64,000 nt of DNA. It comes from Pyrinomonadaceae bacterium. Lineage in GTDB: Bacteria > Acidobacteriota > Blastocatellia > Pyrinomonadales > Pyrinomonadaceae. The DNA lies in the NCBI GenBank assembly GCA_019694395.1, contig JAIBCC010000014.1, forward strand, positions 62,001 to 126,000. The letters are read 5' to 3'. Shown here one piece after another: positions 17,540-25,946 of the stretch. Below the pieces are notes generated by a model. That model ran no database searches, had not been told where the DNA came from, and saw nothing but the letters and a program-made list of their open reading frames with translations. The position numbers and the translations under genes were made by a program. The first letter of the stretch is position 1. Each line of letters opens with the position of its first letter.

Positions 17540-19783
17540 ATGTTGACGAAAGAATTAGAAGAAACATTGAGTTTTGCAGTTGACGAAGCGGTTAAGCGTC
17601 GTCATGATTACGTTACTCTTGAGCATTTGCTTTACGCTTTACTCGAAGACAAATCGGCGCGGGAAGTTTTGTATAACTGCGGCGCAAGTTTGGAGCAGAT
17701 TGCAAAAAGTCTGGATGAATATTTCAACGAAGTTTTGGAAAAAACCCCCGAAGGAATTCAGTTGATGCCGGAATTGACTTCGACCTTTCAGTCAACGATT
17801 CAATACGCCATTTTGCAAGCCGAAGGCAGCGGTCAAAAACGGGTTGACGGCGGAAATATCTTAGCGGCACTTTATCAAGCGGAACAAAGTTATGCTGTCT
17901 ATCTCCTTTTACAACAAGGAGTTTCGCGGCTTGATGTGCTGAATTTTATCGCACACGGAATTTCTAAAATTGATTCGGGCGAAACCATTTCCGAAGGTTT
18001 TGATACCGAAGAAATTGAAGGACAAGCCCAACAACCGCGCAAAAAGCCTCTGGAAAGTTTTACGACCGAATTGGTGGCAAAAGCAGCCGAAGGCGGAATT
18101 GATCCGATCATCGGGCGTGACGAAGAAATCGAGCGCACCATCCAAGTCCTTTGCCGCCGCAAGAAAAATAACCCGCTTTATGTTGGCGAACCGGGCGTTG
18201 GAAAAACCGCTTTGGCAGAAGGTTTAGCGTTGAAAATCAGCGAAGGAAATGTTCCCGAAGTCCTGCAAAATGCCAAAGTTTTTTCGCTTGATATGGGCGC
18301 AGTTTTGGCGGGAACCCGCTATCGCGGAGATTTTGAACAGCGTTTCAAATCCATCATCAACGACCTCAAAAAAGAAGAAAATGCAATTTTATTTATTGAC
18401 GAAATTCATACGATTGTTGGCGCAGGCTCGGTGCAAGGCGGTGCGCTTGACGCTTCCAATATTCTAAAACCGGCACTCGCAGCAGGTGATTTAAGATGTA
18501 TTGGCTCAACTACTTATAACGAATACAAAGCGGCTTTTGAACGTGACCGCGCACTTGCCAGACGCTTTCAAAAAATTGAAATCAATGAGCCGACTGTCGA
18601 AGAAACTTATCAGATTTTGCAAGGTCTAAAGCGGTTTTACGAACAGCATCACAACGTCAAATATTCGGATGAAGCGTTGCGAACTGCCGCCGAGCTTGCC
18701 GGAAAATACATTAACGATAGATTTTTGCCCGATAAAGCAATTGATGTCATTGATGAAGTCGGCGCGGCAATGAAACTTTTGCCCGAAGACAAACGTCCGA
18801 ACGTGGTAACTGTTCAAATGGTTGAAAATACGATTGCGCGAATGGCGAAAATTCCGCCAAAAACGGTTGTGGCAGACGAAAAAGACCGCTTGAGAACTTT
18901 GCGTGACGACCTTAAAACCGTTCTTTTCGGACAGGATGAAGCGATTGATAAAGTCGTTTCGGCAATCCAAATTTCGCGTGCGGGACTTGGACATCAAACC
19001 AAACCTGTCGGTTCATTTTTGTTCTCAGGTCCGACCGGAGTCGGCAAAACCGAATTGGCTAAACAACTGGCGGAACAGCTCGGCATCGAATTTTTGCGCT
19101 ACGATATGAGCGAATATGCCGAACCGCACACGGTTTCGCGCCTGATCGGTGCGCCTCCGGGGTATGTTGGATTCGACCAGGGCGGTTTGCTGACCGATGC
19201 GATTATGAAACATCCGCATTCGGTTTTGGTGTTGGATGAAATCGAAAAGGCGCATCCGAATCTATTCAATTTGCTGCTGCAAGTGATGGATTCCGCCACC
19301 TTGACGGACAACAACGGCAAAAAAGCGGATTTTCGCAACGTGATTTTGATTATGACAACCAACGCGGGCGCACGCGAACTTTCTTCGGGCGGGGTTGGAT
19401 TCCGCAATCAAACCGAAACCAAAGGGCAAGCCAAAGGCGCAATCGAGCGCACCTTTACGCCCGAATTCCGCAATCGTCTGGATGCGTGGGTGCCATTCAA
19501 GGCTTTGGACATTGAGATCATTAAACTCATCGTAGATAAATTTATCAAAGAATTAAATGGTCAACTTATCGAAAAACGGGTGGTGGTCAAATTAGACGAA
19601 ACAGCCCGCGAATGGCTGGCGAAAAACGGCTTTGATGCCCGTTACGGCGCACGTCCGATGGCTCGGCTGATTCACGAAAAAATCAAACAACCTCTGGCAA
19701 ATGAGATTCTTTTTGGTGAATTAACAGATGGCGGAAGTGTTTTGGTAAAAGAAAAAGACGGAGAGTTAGAGTTGAACTTTTAG
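17540..19783 (+). CDS. clpA: ATP-dependent Clp protease ATP-binding subunit ClpA
   Basis: A 747-residue AAA+ unfoldase that feeds proteins to ClpP. The N-domain (MLTKELEETLSFAVDEA onward, residues 1-145) is followed by D1 with Walker A GEPGVGKTALAEG (about residue 216) and Walker B ILFIDEIHTI, and D2 with GPTGVGKTELAKQ (about residue 497) and VLVLDEIEKAH. A ClpP-loop candidate is present between the D2 motifs. There is no long M-domain, so this is ClpA rather than ClpB or ClpC. The start is placed at 17540, where the conserved N-domain begins; an in-frame ATG at 17495 would add 15 atypical residues. The adaptor gene clpS is not next to it. Confidence 0.93.
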   Translation: MLTKELEETLSFAVDEAVKRRHDYVTLEHLLYALLEDKSAREVLYNCGASLEQIAKSLDEYFNEVLEKTPEGIQLMPELTSTFQSTIQYAILQAEGSGQKRVDGGNILAALYQAEQSYAVYLLLQQGVSRLDVLNFIAHGISKIDSGETISEGFDTEEIEGQAQQPRKKPLESFTTELVAKAAEGGIDPIIGRDEEIERTIQVLCRRKKNNPLYVGEPGVGKTALAEGLALKISEGNVPEVLQNAKVFSLDMGAVLAGTRYRGDFEQRFKSIINDLKKEENAILFIDEIHTIVGAGSVQGGALDASNILKPALAAGDLRCIGSTTYNEYKAAFERDRALARRFQKIEINEPTVEETYQILQGLKRFYEQHHNVKYSDEALRTAAELAGKYINDRFLPDKAIDVIDEVGAAMKLLPEDKRPNVVTVQMVENTIARMAKIPPKTVVADEKDRLRTLRDDLKTVLFGQDEAIDKVVSAIQISRAGLGHQTKPVGSFLFSGPTGVGKTELAKQLAEQLGIEFLRYDMSEYAEPHTVSRLIGAPPGYVGFDQGGLLTDAIMKHPHSVLVLDEIEKAHPNLFNLLLQVMDSATLTDNNGKKADFRNVILIMTTNAGARELSSGGVGFRNQTETKGQAKGAIERTFTPEFRNRLDAWVPFKALDIEIIKLIVDKFIKELNGQLIEKRVVVKLDETAREWLAKNGFDARYGARPMARLIHEKIKQPLANEILFGELTDGGSVLVKEKDGELELNF

Positions 19784-19804
19784 TTTTTGAGTCAAATAGA
19801 AAAG

Positions 19805-20659
19805 ATGAATAATTTACAAATTTTCACAGGTGACAGTTTGAAAGTTTTGCCGACTTTAGAAGCCGAGTCTGTTCAATGTTGCGTAACTTCGCCTCCTTAT
19901 TGGGGATTGCGTGATTATGAACATCAGGCACAAATCGGAGCCGAATCTTCGCCGGAATTGTATGTTGAAAATCTGGTTAAATTATTTCGAGAAGTTCACC
20001 GAGTTTTGCGTAAGGATGGAACAGTTTGGCTCAATGTTGGCGATGGTTATGCCAGAAACGGCGGAACGGGTAATCACGGACCAAATGCCCTAGTCGGCAA
20101 TACCAAAAAACTTATTCAAAAGCGTAATTGTAAAGTTCCAGACTGTTGGGGGTTAAAAGACCGGGATTTAATCGGCTTACCGTGGCGGGTAGCCTTTGCC
20201 TTGCAAATGGATGGTTGGATTTTGAGATCAAAAATAACTTGGGTCAAGAAAAATGCAATGCCCGAAAGTGTTAAAAACAGACCGACAAACGCTACCGAAG
20301 AAGTTTTTATGTTCACGAAATCGCCATCGTATTTCTATGATCCGAATGGTGTGAGAGAAGAAAGCGGCGCAAATCTCCGTAATTATTGGTTGATTGGTCC
20401 TGATTCAAATCGCAATGGACATCCGGCGACTTTTCCGCGGGAACTCGCTCGTCGTTGCATTTTGTTAGGCTCGCGTGAAAACGATATTATTTTAGACCCT
20501 TTTAGCGGTTCAGGAACTACCGGAATCGCCGCCAACGAATTAAACCGTAAAGCAGTTTTAATTGAGCTAAATCCAACTTATGCTGAATCAAGCAAAAAGC
20601 GGGCTGCAATTATTCAACCCCAATTTATTTCGCTGACGGCTAATCAAAATCAAAAATAA
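19805..20659 (+). CDS. DNA methyltransferase (N4-cytosine/N6-adenine, beta class)
   Basis: A 284-residue modification enzyme. The catalytic motif VTSPPYWGLRDY is at residues 27-38 and the SAM-binding motif DPFSGSGTTGIAA lies near residue 235, so the order is catalytic first, as in the beta class. SPPY is more usual for N4-cytosine methylation, but N6-adenine cannot be excluded. The ATG at 19805 starts the conserved NLQIFTGDSLKVL block; an in-frame TTG at 19787 is less likely. An HNH nuclease gene follows 11 bases later, which makes a type II restriction-modification pair likely. Confidence 0.88.
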   Translation: MNNLQIFTGDSLKVLPTLEAESVQCCVTSPPYWGLRDYEHQAQIGAESSPELYVENLVKLFREVHRVLRKDGTVWLNVGDGYARNGGTGNHGPNALVGNTKKLIQKRNCKVPDCWGLKDRDLIGLPWRVAFALQMDGWILRSKITWVKKNAMPESVKNRPTNATEEVFMFTKSPSYFYDPNGVREESGANLRNYWLIGPDSNRNGHPATFPRELARRCILLGSRENDIILDPFSGSGTTGIAANELNRKAVLIELNPTYAESSKKRAAIIQPQFISLTANQNQK

Positions 20660-20670
20660 ACTCAGTTTCT

Positions 20671-21249
20671 ATGTCAAAAAAAATCGGCTCAAAACAGTTA
20701 ATTCTTGAATTTTTCCTCCAAAACATCGGCAAAGTGCTTGAATCGAAAGATATTCAACAAGCAAGTGGTGGGGCAGTTGAATGGGCACGGCGAGTTCGTG
20801 AACTGCGTAACGAAGAAGGTTATCAAATTCTTTCGCATAAAGATCGTGCCAATCTGAAACCAAATCAATATTTATTGGAGACAGACAAACGAATTCCGGC
20901 TTTTGCGCGGGGAATTTCCAAAGAAACTCGTGCTTGGGTGCTTGAAAGAAACGGCTATACTTGTCAGATGTGTGGGGTCGCAGCGGGGGATACCGATCCT
21001 TTAAATCCGAGTCGAACAGTGCGTTTAACAATGGGACATATCATTGACAAGTCAAAAGGCGGTGATGATTCTCCAAACAATTTACGAGCAGTTTGCACAA
21101 ACTGTAACGAAGGCTTACAAAATACAGCATTACCTAAACCCGACCAAATTCATTTGCTGGCTCAAATTCGTCGAGCAACTATTAAAGACCAAGAAGCTGT
21201 CTTAAATTGGTTACTTCAAAAGTTCGGCTTAGAGACGAAAAAGAAATGA
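20671..21249 (+). CDS. HNH endonuclease, probable restriction enzyme of the pair
   Basis: A 192-residue nuclease. The N-terminal 70 residues look like a winged-helix DNA-binding domain. The HNH domain has a zinc pair Cys98/Cys101 (CQMCG), the catalytic region MGHIIDKSKGGDDSPNNLRAV with His123 and Asn137, and the second pair Cys142/Cys145 (CTNC). Position directly after a DNA methyltransferase, with only 11 bases between, supports a restriction role with the methylase protecting host DNA. The recognition site is unknown. The stop overlaps the ATG of the Nudix gene. Confidence 0.85.
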   Translation: MSKKIGSKQLILEFFLQNIGKVLESKDIQQASGGAVEWARRVRELRNEEGYQILSHKDRANLKPNQYLLETDKRIPAFARGISKETRAWVLERNGYTCQMCGVAAGDTDPLNPSRTVRLTMGHIIDKSKGGDDSPNNLRAVCTNCNEGLQNTALPKPDQIHLLAQIRRATIKDQEAVLNWLLQKFGLETKKK

Positions 21250-21671
21250 AATCTTTCGGCGAAAAATTACCAAACACTCACTATTTTCACCGTATCGGAA
21301 GCTACGCCGTAATCATTGAAAATGAACGGATTGCAGTTATCAAATCACCTCGTTTGAATGCTTATTTTCTCATCGGTGGCGGGCTTGACGAAGGCGAATC
21401 CGAACAAGCAGGATTAGAACGCGAAGCAAGCGAAGAAATCGGCTACCAAATCAAAGTTCAACATAAAATCGGAATTGCAACCGAATATTTTTATGCCGAA
21501 ATTGATGAAAAATACTTTGCCAAAGAGTGTCATTTTTACCGCTGCGAATTGCTCGAAAAAGTTAATGATTCGGCTGAAAGGGAATTGGTTTGGCTTTCCG
21601 CAGAAAACATTAAAGACCTTTATCACGAATGTCATCAATGGATTATCCGGCAAGAATTGAACATCAAATAA
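21246..21671 (+). CDS. Nudix hydrolase
   Basis: A 141-residue pyrophosphohydrolase with a complete Nudix box, GGGLDEGESEQAGLEREASEEIG, whose REASEE core binds the metal. The N-terminal segment YAVIIENERIAVIKSP is the expected first beta strand pair. ATG at 21246 overlaps the HNH stop (ATGA), so translation is coupled to the restriction cassette. The substrate cannot be told from sequence; a housecleaning nucleotide hydrolase is the simplest guess. Confidence 0.88.
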   Translation: MKSFGEKLPNTHYFHRIGSYAVIIENERIAVIKSPRLNAYFLIGGGLDEGESEQAGLEREASEEIGYQIKVQHKIGIATEYFYAEIDEKYFAKECHFYRCELLEKVNDSAERELVWLSAENIKDLYHECHQWIIRQELNIK

Positions 21672-21708
21672 AGCAAAATACTTAATCAAAATACGTCTAT
21701 TAATCGTT

Positions 21709-22350
21709 ATGAAAAAAGACTTTATTCTTTCGATTTTATTAACGGTTTCAATAATTTTTTTGGTCAGCTGCACAGTTCAAAATTCAAACAATATCCAAAA
21801 TTCGCAGATTGCACCAAAAACAACTCCAACAACACCAAATCAGCAAGTTCCTAAATTGGAGATCAAAACTTCTGAGGCAGAATCTTTGGCTCTTAACACG
21901 GTTTACCGAGATTTTTTCCCTGCTGATTCCAAATGCCGCAAAAATTACAATGAATTATTCGGCAAAGAAGACGGTTTTTACAGCGAAGGCTCGCCCTGCA
22001 CCCTTGATATTTCATTTAATCGAGACGGAAGCGCGACCAAAACCATTCGTTTGGAACGCTGGGACAAAGAAACCAAACAGAAAAAAGAAGTAGAAAAAAC
22101 GGATTGGAAAGCCAAAATTTCGCCTGAACAGTTTGAAGAACTAGCCAAATCTATTATCGAAACTGAGACTTTCCAAAACTGGAATGACAATGTGATGCTT
22201 GATGTTGCGAACACCCGAATCAGTGTTAAATCGTCGAAAGTCACCAGAACTCTGTTGAGTAATGTTGATGCTAAAACAACTGTATTCTTAAAGTTAATGG
22301 ATTCCTTTAATCAGCTTGACGGAAAAATAAAGTGGGAAAAAGCGGTTTAG
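21709..22350 (+). CDS. Hypothetical lipoprotein
   Basis: A 213-residue lipoprotein: lipid-attachment Cys21 in FLVSC, then a Pro/Thr/Gln-rich linker and a globular domain. The domain includes a short Cys pair region and IKISP-like strands; the motif CTLDISFNRDGSATKTIRLERWD resembles DUF6438-like domains seen in secreted proteins, where a small beta sheet is expected. Assignment is tentative. It is convergent with the zinc protease gene across a repeat region. Confidence 0.65.
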   Translation: MKKDFILSILLTVSIIFLVSCTVQNSNNIQNSQIAPKTTPTTPNQQVPKLEIKTSEAESLALNTVYRDFFPADSKCRKNYNELFGKEDGFYSEGSPCTLDISFNRDGSATKTIRLERWDKETKQKKEVEKTDWKAKISPEQFEELAKSIIETETFQNWNDNVMLDVANTRISVKSSKVTRTLLSNVDAKTTVFLKLMDSFNQLDGKIKWEKAV

Positions 22351-22352
22351 AA

Positions 22353-22493
22353 GGCAAAAGTAAAAAGTAAAAAGGCAAAATATTGTCCATAATAAATGAT
22401 TGGTTCCCCGTAAAATTTTCATTTATTGGCAAAAAGTAAAAAGGCAAAACTGAAGAAATCCATTTTGCCTTTTTACTTTTATCTTTTTACTTT
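22353..22493. repeat. Inverted repeat of GTAAAAAGGCAAAA words
   Basis: The left arm (22353-22380) and a middle copy (22428-22450) carry tandem AAAGTAAAAAGGCAAAA words. The right arm (22461-22493) is their reverse complement. A nested hairpin, AATAAATGA (22391-22399) with TCATTTATT (22418-22426), sits between them. It lies between convergent genes and may terminate both. Confidence 0.75.
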
Positions 22494-24972
22494 AATTCCC
22501 AATCGGGTCTCCCGGCGGATTCGGCAATGGGGTTGATTGTTTGCGCGGCGCGTCGGGACGAGTCAAAAATCTTTCAATATCATCAATCATCGCGCGATTA
22601 TTTGCGGCGGTGTCGCCTGTCGCAACAGATTTTTTGAGCGTTGCTTGCAGATTGCGTAACGCTTCGGTGGCAACTGCGCGAACTTGAGTTTGTGCATTAG
22701 AATTTGCCGCTAAATCCATCAGGCGCGAAACGAGCAGATTTTGAATAGCACGTTGAACTGCGGCTTGTTTCAAATCATTCGCCGGGGTTGGTTTCCAAGC
22801 CGTTTTAACGAGTGCCTCAACCACTTCGCGGAAATGCGGATTGTCTTTGTTGCGTGAATTAAAATCAATCAAACGGGCGGCGCGATTTGGTTCGAGCAGT
22901 CCGCTGATTGTGATGTCAGCCGCGATTTCAGCCGCGCCAAGTGCATCAAAAACAGGATTTGTGCGTTTCGGGAAAGACTCGGAACGCTCTGAACCGTAAC
23001 CATACGCAAGCGGCGGAATCAGTTTTAAAATATCATCGGAAATTGTTAATTCGGCGGGGTTTATCGTTTCCAAAACATTTTGTAAAGCCTCGCGTTGTTT
23101 TGCCGCCGGAACAATTTCGTTGAACTGTTTCGGACTGGCAGCATTTGCATCCCGAACGGCGTAGGTGAAATAAACTCCGCCGATTGATTTGATGGCGGCA
23201 GTTAGTTGATAACGATGATGCAAGAAAAGCGGTAGGAATTTTAACTCCAGATCCGAAAGCGGTCTGCCGTTTGACAAACTCTGTAAACCGAAATTATTCA
23301 ATCCGATACGGCGAATTTGCATCGTGGTTTTGAGCATTGCAACCGGATCGCTTCCGTTGTCCCACAGATTTGAAAGCGGATGTGCGGCACTCGGCGGGCG
23401 TGTGTCCGAATCGGAAATAAACAACATCCCTTTGGCAATTCCGTCCTGCACGATTTTTCCAAGTTCGGCATCTTCATTTGACGAGAATTGTGAATAGGCA
23501 TAGCGAACTTGAAATTTATCAAATTCACCAATTCCAACTGCATAAGCATTTGAAAAATCAAGTTTTCCGTCCTTAATTTGAATCAACGGCGCGGGATAAT
23601 CCATCACCGAACCTCGTCCGTAGGTGCTGGCGGCAAAATTATGCGTAAATCCCAGCGTATGACCGACTTCGTGCGCGGAAAGCTGGCGGATTCGGGCAAG
23701 TGACATTGCTTTTGCATCATTGCCTGAATCAACTAAATAATCCGTGTCAGGAAACATCGCCATTCCGCATGCATTGGCGGAATATTGGGGAACAAGACCT
23801 GTCCCAATCAAATAATCCTGTCGTCCGCGTTGCGAATCAAGCGTCACGACACCACGAATAATTTCGCCTGTGCGCGGGTCGGTGACACTGCTGCCATAAG
23901 CCCAACCACGAGTTGAACGGTGAACCCAATGAATGACGTTGTAGCGAATATCCATCGGATCGGCATCAGGCGGCAAAACTTTGACTTGAAAACCGTTGAT
24001 AAATCCGGCGGCTTCAAACGCTTGATTCCACCAGCTTGCGCCTAAAACTAAAGCGTCTTGAATCTCTTTCGGCGCACCGTTATCAACGTAATAAACAATT
24101 GGTTTGACCGGTTCGGACATCGCTGCATCGGGATTTTTTTTCTCAATTCGATGGCGGATTATCCAGCGTTTTTCGAGGTCTTCATTGATTCCTGTCGAAT
24201 AATCATAAAAACTGATCGGGATCGAACCTGTTCGCGGATCAAATTTGCGCGGATGATAATTGTTGTCGGGTAATTCAACCAAAGAATGTCGTTCGCGGAC
24301 TGTAACTGCGTCTGCGCTTGGTGCAGTTTGACCGATCAATCGTCCCGTTCTGCCTCGTGCCGTAAGTGTAATAGTTGCTTCGATTTCCGTGTTTTTCGGA
24401 AAACCTTTGGTATTTGGCAAATACAATGCACTGCGGCTTTCATCCATTCCATACGCGCCTTGCTCGGTGCGGGCGAGAGTATCGGCAACGCCGTGAGCAT
24501 CACGGATAATAAAACTTGTTGCATCAACCAGAACTTTATCGCCTTCGCTGGCTTCAATTCTAAATCCCCAAACTACCGATTTGGCAAAAGATTCTTCGAC
24601 CGAACGTTTTTCCGCCGCATTGTTGCCCATTGCGCGAAAATCATAATTGGGTTGAACCAGTAAAATTTTGTTTCCGGCTCGTTCAAAATAGACGACTTTG
24701 GTTGAGCCTAATTGACCTCTATCAAGCCCAATCGGATTTGAACCAACGCCCGTCGGAAGCGAAACCTGATACAAAAATTCCTGATTAAAGCGCGAAATTT
24801 CCAGATAGATTTTGCCGTCATCGTTGCTGATATAAAGCGGCTGAAAACCGTCAATTTTGGTCATTTTTGCGGTTATATCAGCAATGGTTTTCTTAGTTTG
24901 CGGTTGATTTTGGGCAACAACAGAAATAAACAAAAATACTGTTGCAAGTATTAGGAGTAGAATTCGGTTCAT
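22492..24972 (-). CDS. Exported zinc-dependent metalloprotease (DUF5117 type)
   Basis: An 826-residue secreted protease. It has a signal peptide (residues 1-20), an N-terminal DUF5118/5117-like region, and an extended zincin motif HEVGHTLGFTHNF with His434, His438 and His444, as in metzincins. The C-terminal part corresponds to the DUF4953-like region of the family. Such proteins are frequent in Acidobacteria and Bacteroidetes and are annotated as zinc-dependent metalloproteases of unknown substrate. Size is typical. It stands alone with a 229-base intergenic region to the divergent PqqD-like gene. Confidence 0.9.
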   Translation of the reverse strand: MNRILLLILATVFLFISVVAQNQPQTKKTIADITAKMTKIDGFQPLYISNDDGKIYLEISRFNQEFLYQVSLPTGVGSNPIGLDRGQLGSTKVVYFERAGNKILLVQPNYDFRAMGNNAAEKRSVEESFAKSVVWGFRIEASEGDKVLVDATSFIIRDAHGVADTLARTEQGAYGMDESRSALYLPNTKGFPKNTEIEATITLTARGRTGRLIGQTAPSADAVTVRERHSLVELPDNNYHPRKFDPRTGSIPISFYDYSTGINEDLEKRWIIRHRIEKKNPDAAMSEPVKPIVYYVDNGAPKEIQDALVLGASWWNQAFEAAGFINGFQVKVLPPDADPMDIRYNVIHWVHRSTRGWAYGSSVTDPRTGEIIRGVVTLDSQRGRQDYLIGTGLVPQYSANACGMAMFPDTDYLVDSGNDAKAMSLARIRQLSAHEVGHTLGFTHNFAASTYGRGSVMDYPAPLIQIKDGKLDFSNAYAVGIGEFDKFQVRYAYSQFSSNEDAELGKIVQDGIAKGMLFISDSDTRPPSAAHPLSNLWDNGSDPVAMLKTTMQIRRIGLNNFGLQSLSNGRPLSDLELKFLPLFLHHRYQLTAAIKSIGGVYFTYAVRDANAASPKQFNEIVPAAKQREALQNVLETINPAELTISDDILKLIPPLAYGYGSERSESFPKRTNPVFDALGAAEIAADITISGLLEPNRAARLIDFNSRNKDNPHFREVVEALVKTAWKPTPANDLKQAAVQRAIQNLLVSRLMDLAANSNAQTQVRAVATEALRNLQATLKKSVATGDTAANNRAMIDDIERFLTRPDAPRKQSTPLPNPPGDPIGN

Positions 24973-25201
24973 ATTTTTGTAATTGGACGCTATTTAATAC
25001 ACAAAAATTAACATTTCTAGCCTCTAAAGGCAATCTTAGTTAAAACTAGGAAGGAACAGTTCAAGTAAATATAAAGGGTGGAATTTTCTTATAAAAAAGT
25101 CTTGGTCAATATTCATATTTTTTCCGAAAGTTACACGGTAAAGCCGTTTTATTTTGGCTATTATCGCTTTTACTACTATTTTACTTCTGAGGAGAAAAAC
25201 T

Positions 25202-25864
25202 ATGAATTTGGGTTATAACCCCTTGAGTCGAAAAGACAATATCGTAATCCAGGAGATCAATGGCGAGGTCTTGATTTATGATTTAGCCAAAAACAAAGCC
25301 CTTTGCTTAAACGAAACATCAGCAATGGTTTGGCATCTATGCGACGGCAAAACTTCTGTTGCAGAAATGAGTCGAATTTTGACTAAAAAAGTAAAGGAAA
25401 ATGTCAGTGAAGATATCATTTGGTTAGCTGTTCATCAATTTCAAAAAGATGATCTAATTGAAAAAAGTAAACAGATTAATACACCTTTTGAGGGAATGAA
25501 CCGCCGTGAAATCGTCAAACGTATTGGTTTTGCTTCAATGATTGCGTTACCGATAATATCGTCTATTATTGCTCCCGCCGCTATCAACGCAGCTTCAACT
25601 ATCTGTGGATGTAATGGAAACAACAATAGTTTTTCCAGTGACGGAGGCTGCCCCTGCAATAGTAATAATGATTGCTGCACGAATGTTTGTGGCGGGGGCG
25701 GAACCACTTGCACTTCAGGTCCCACATTTGGAGGTGCATCGTCCTGTTGTGTTGCAATTATTTGCCCTCCGGCAAATGGAACTAATGTTCCTCCGGGATG
25801 TGGATGCAACGGGAATGGAAATTGTGCCACCAATATTTGCACAAACGGCATTTGTCACGTTTAA
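25202..25864 (+). CDS. PqqD-like domain with Tat-like segment and 16-Cys C-terminal domain
   Basis: A 220-residue protein of unusual build. Residues 8-88 match PqqD-like domains (GEVLIYDLAKNKALCLNETSA, MVWHLCDGKTSV), which bind peptide leaders in RiPP pathways. Residues 100-131 read like a twin-arginine signal placed internally: NRREIVKRIGF, then a hydrophobic stretch ending in INAAS. The last 87 residues contain 16 cysteines in two related blocks, CPCNSNNDCCTNVC and CGCNGNGNCATNIC, resembling disulphide-rich secreted repeats. The ATG at 25202 follows a GAGGAG site. No radical SAM or other RiPP enzyme is adjacent. Whether the tail is exported, modified or metal-binding is unknown. Confidence 0.75.
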   Translation: MNLGYNPLSRKDNIVIQEINGEVLIYDLAKNKALCLNETSAMVWHLCDGKTSVAEMSRILTKKVKENVSEDIIWLAVHQFQKDDLIEKSKQINTPFEGMNRREIVKRIGFASMIALPIISSIIAPAAINAASTICGCNGNNNSFSSDGGCPCNSNNDCCTNVCGGGGTTCTSGPTFGGASSCCVAIICPPANGTNVPPGCGCNGNGNCATNICTNGICHV

Positions 25865-25885
25865 CAATTGATTCTAATAAAAAGC

Positions 25886-25926
25886 AAAAGGACGAAGCTG
25901 AAATAAGTTCAATCCGTCCTTTTTTA
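25886..25926. terminator. Terminator between convergent genes
   Basis: AAAAGGACG (25886-25894) pairs with CGTCCTTTT (25915-25923) around a 20-base loop and is followed by further T residues. It closes the PqqD-like gene; the complementary A-run may serve the opposite strand. Confidence 0.7.
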
Positions 25927-25946
25927 TCGTGAATTAAACTAAGTGT

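Noticed and set aside
19787-19804. TTG start for the DNA methyltransferase
   Set aside because: ATG at 19805 fits the conserved start; the extra residues are not family-like.
22353-22493. CRISPR-like array
   Set aside because: The repeated words are degenerate, unequally spaced and partly inverted; there are no unique spacers and no cas genes.
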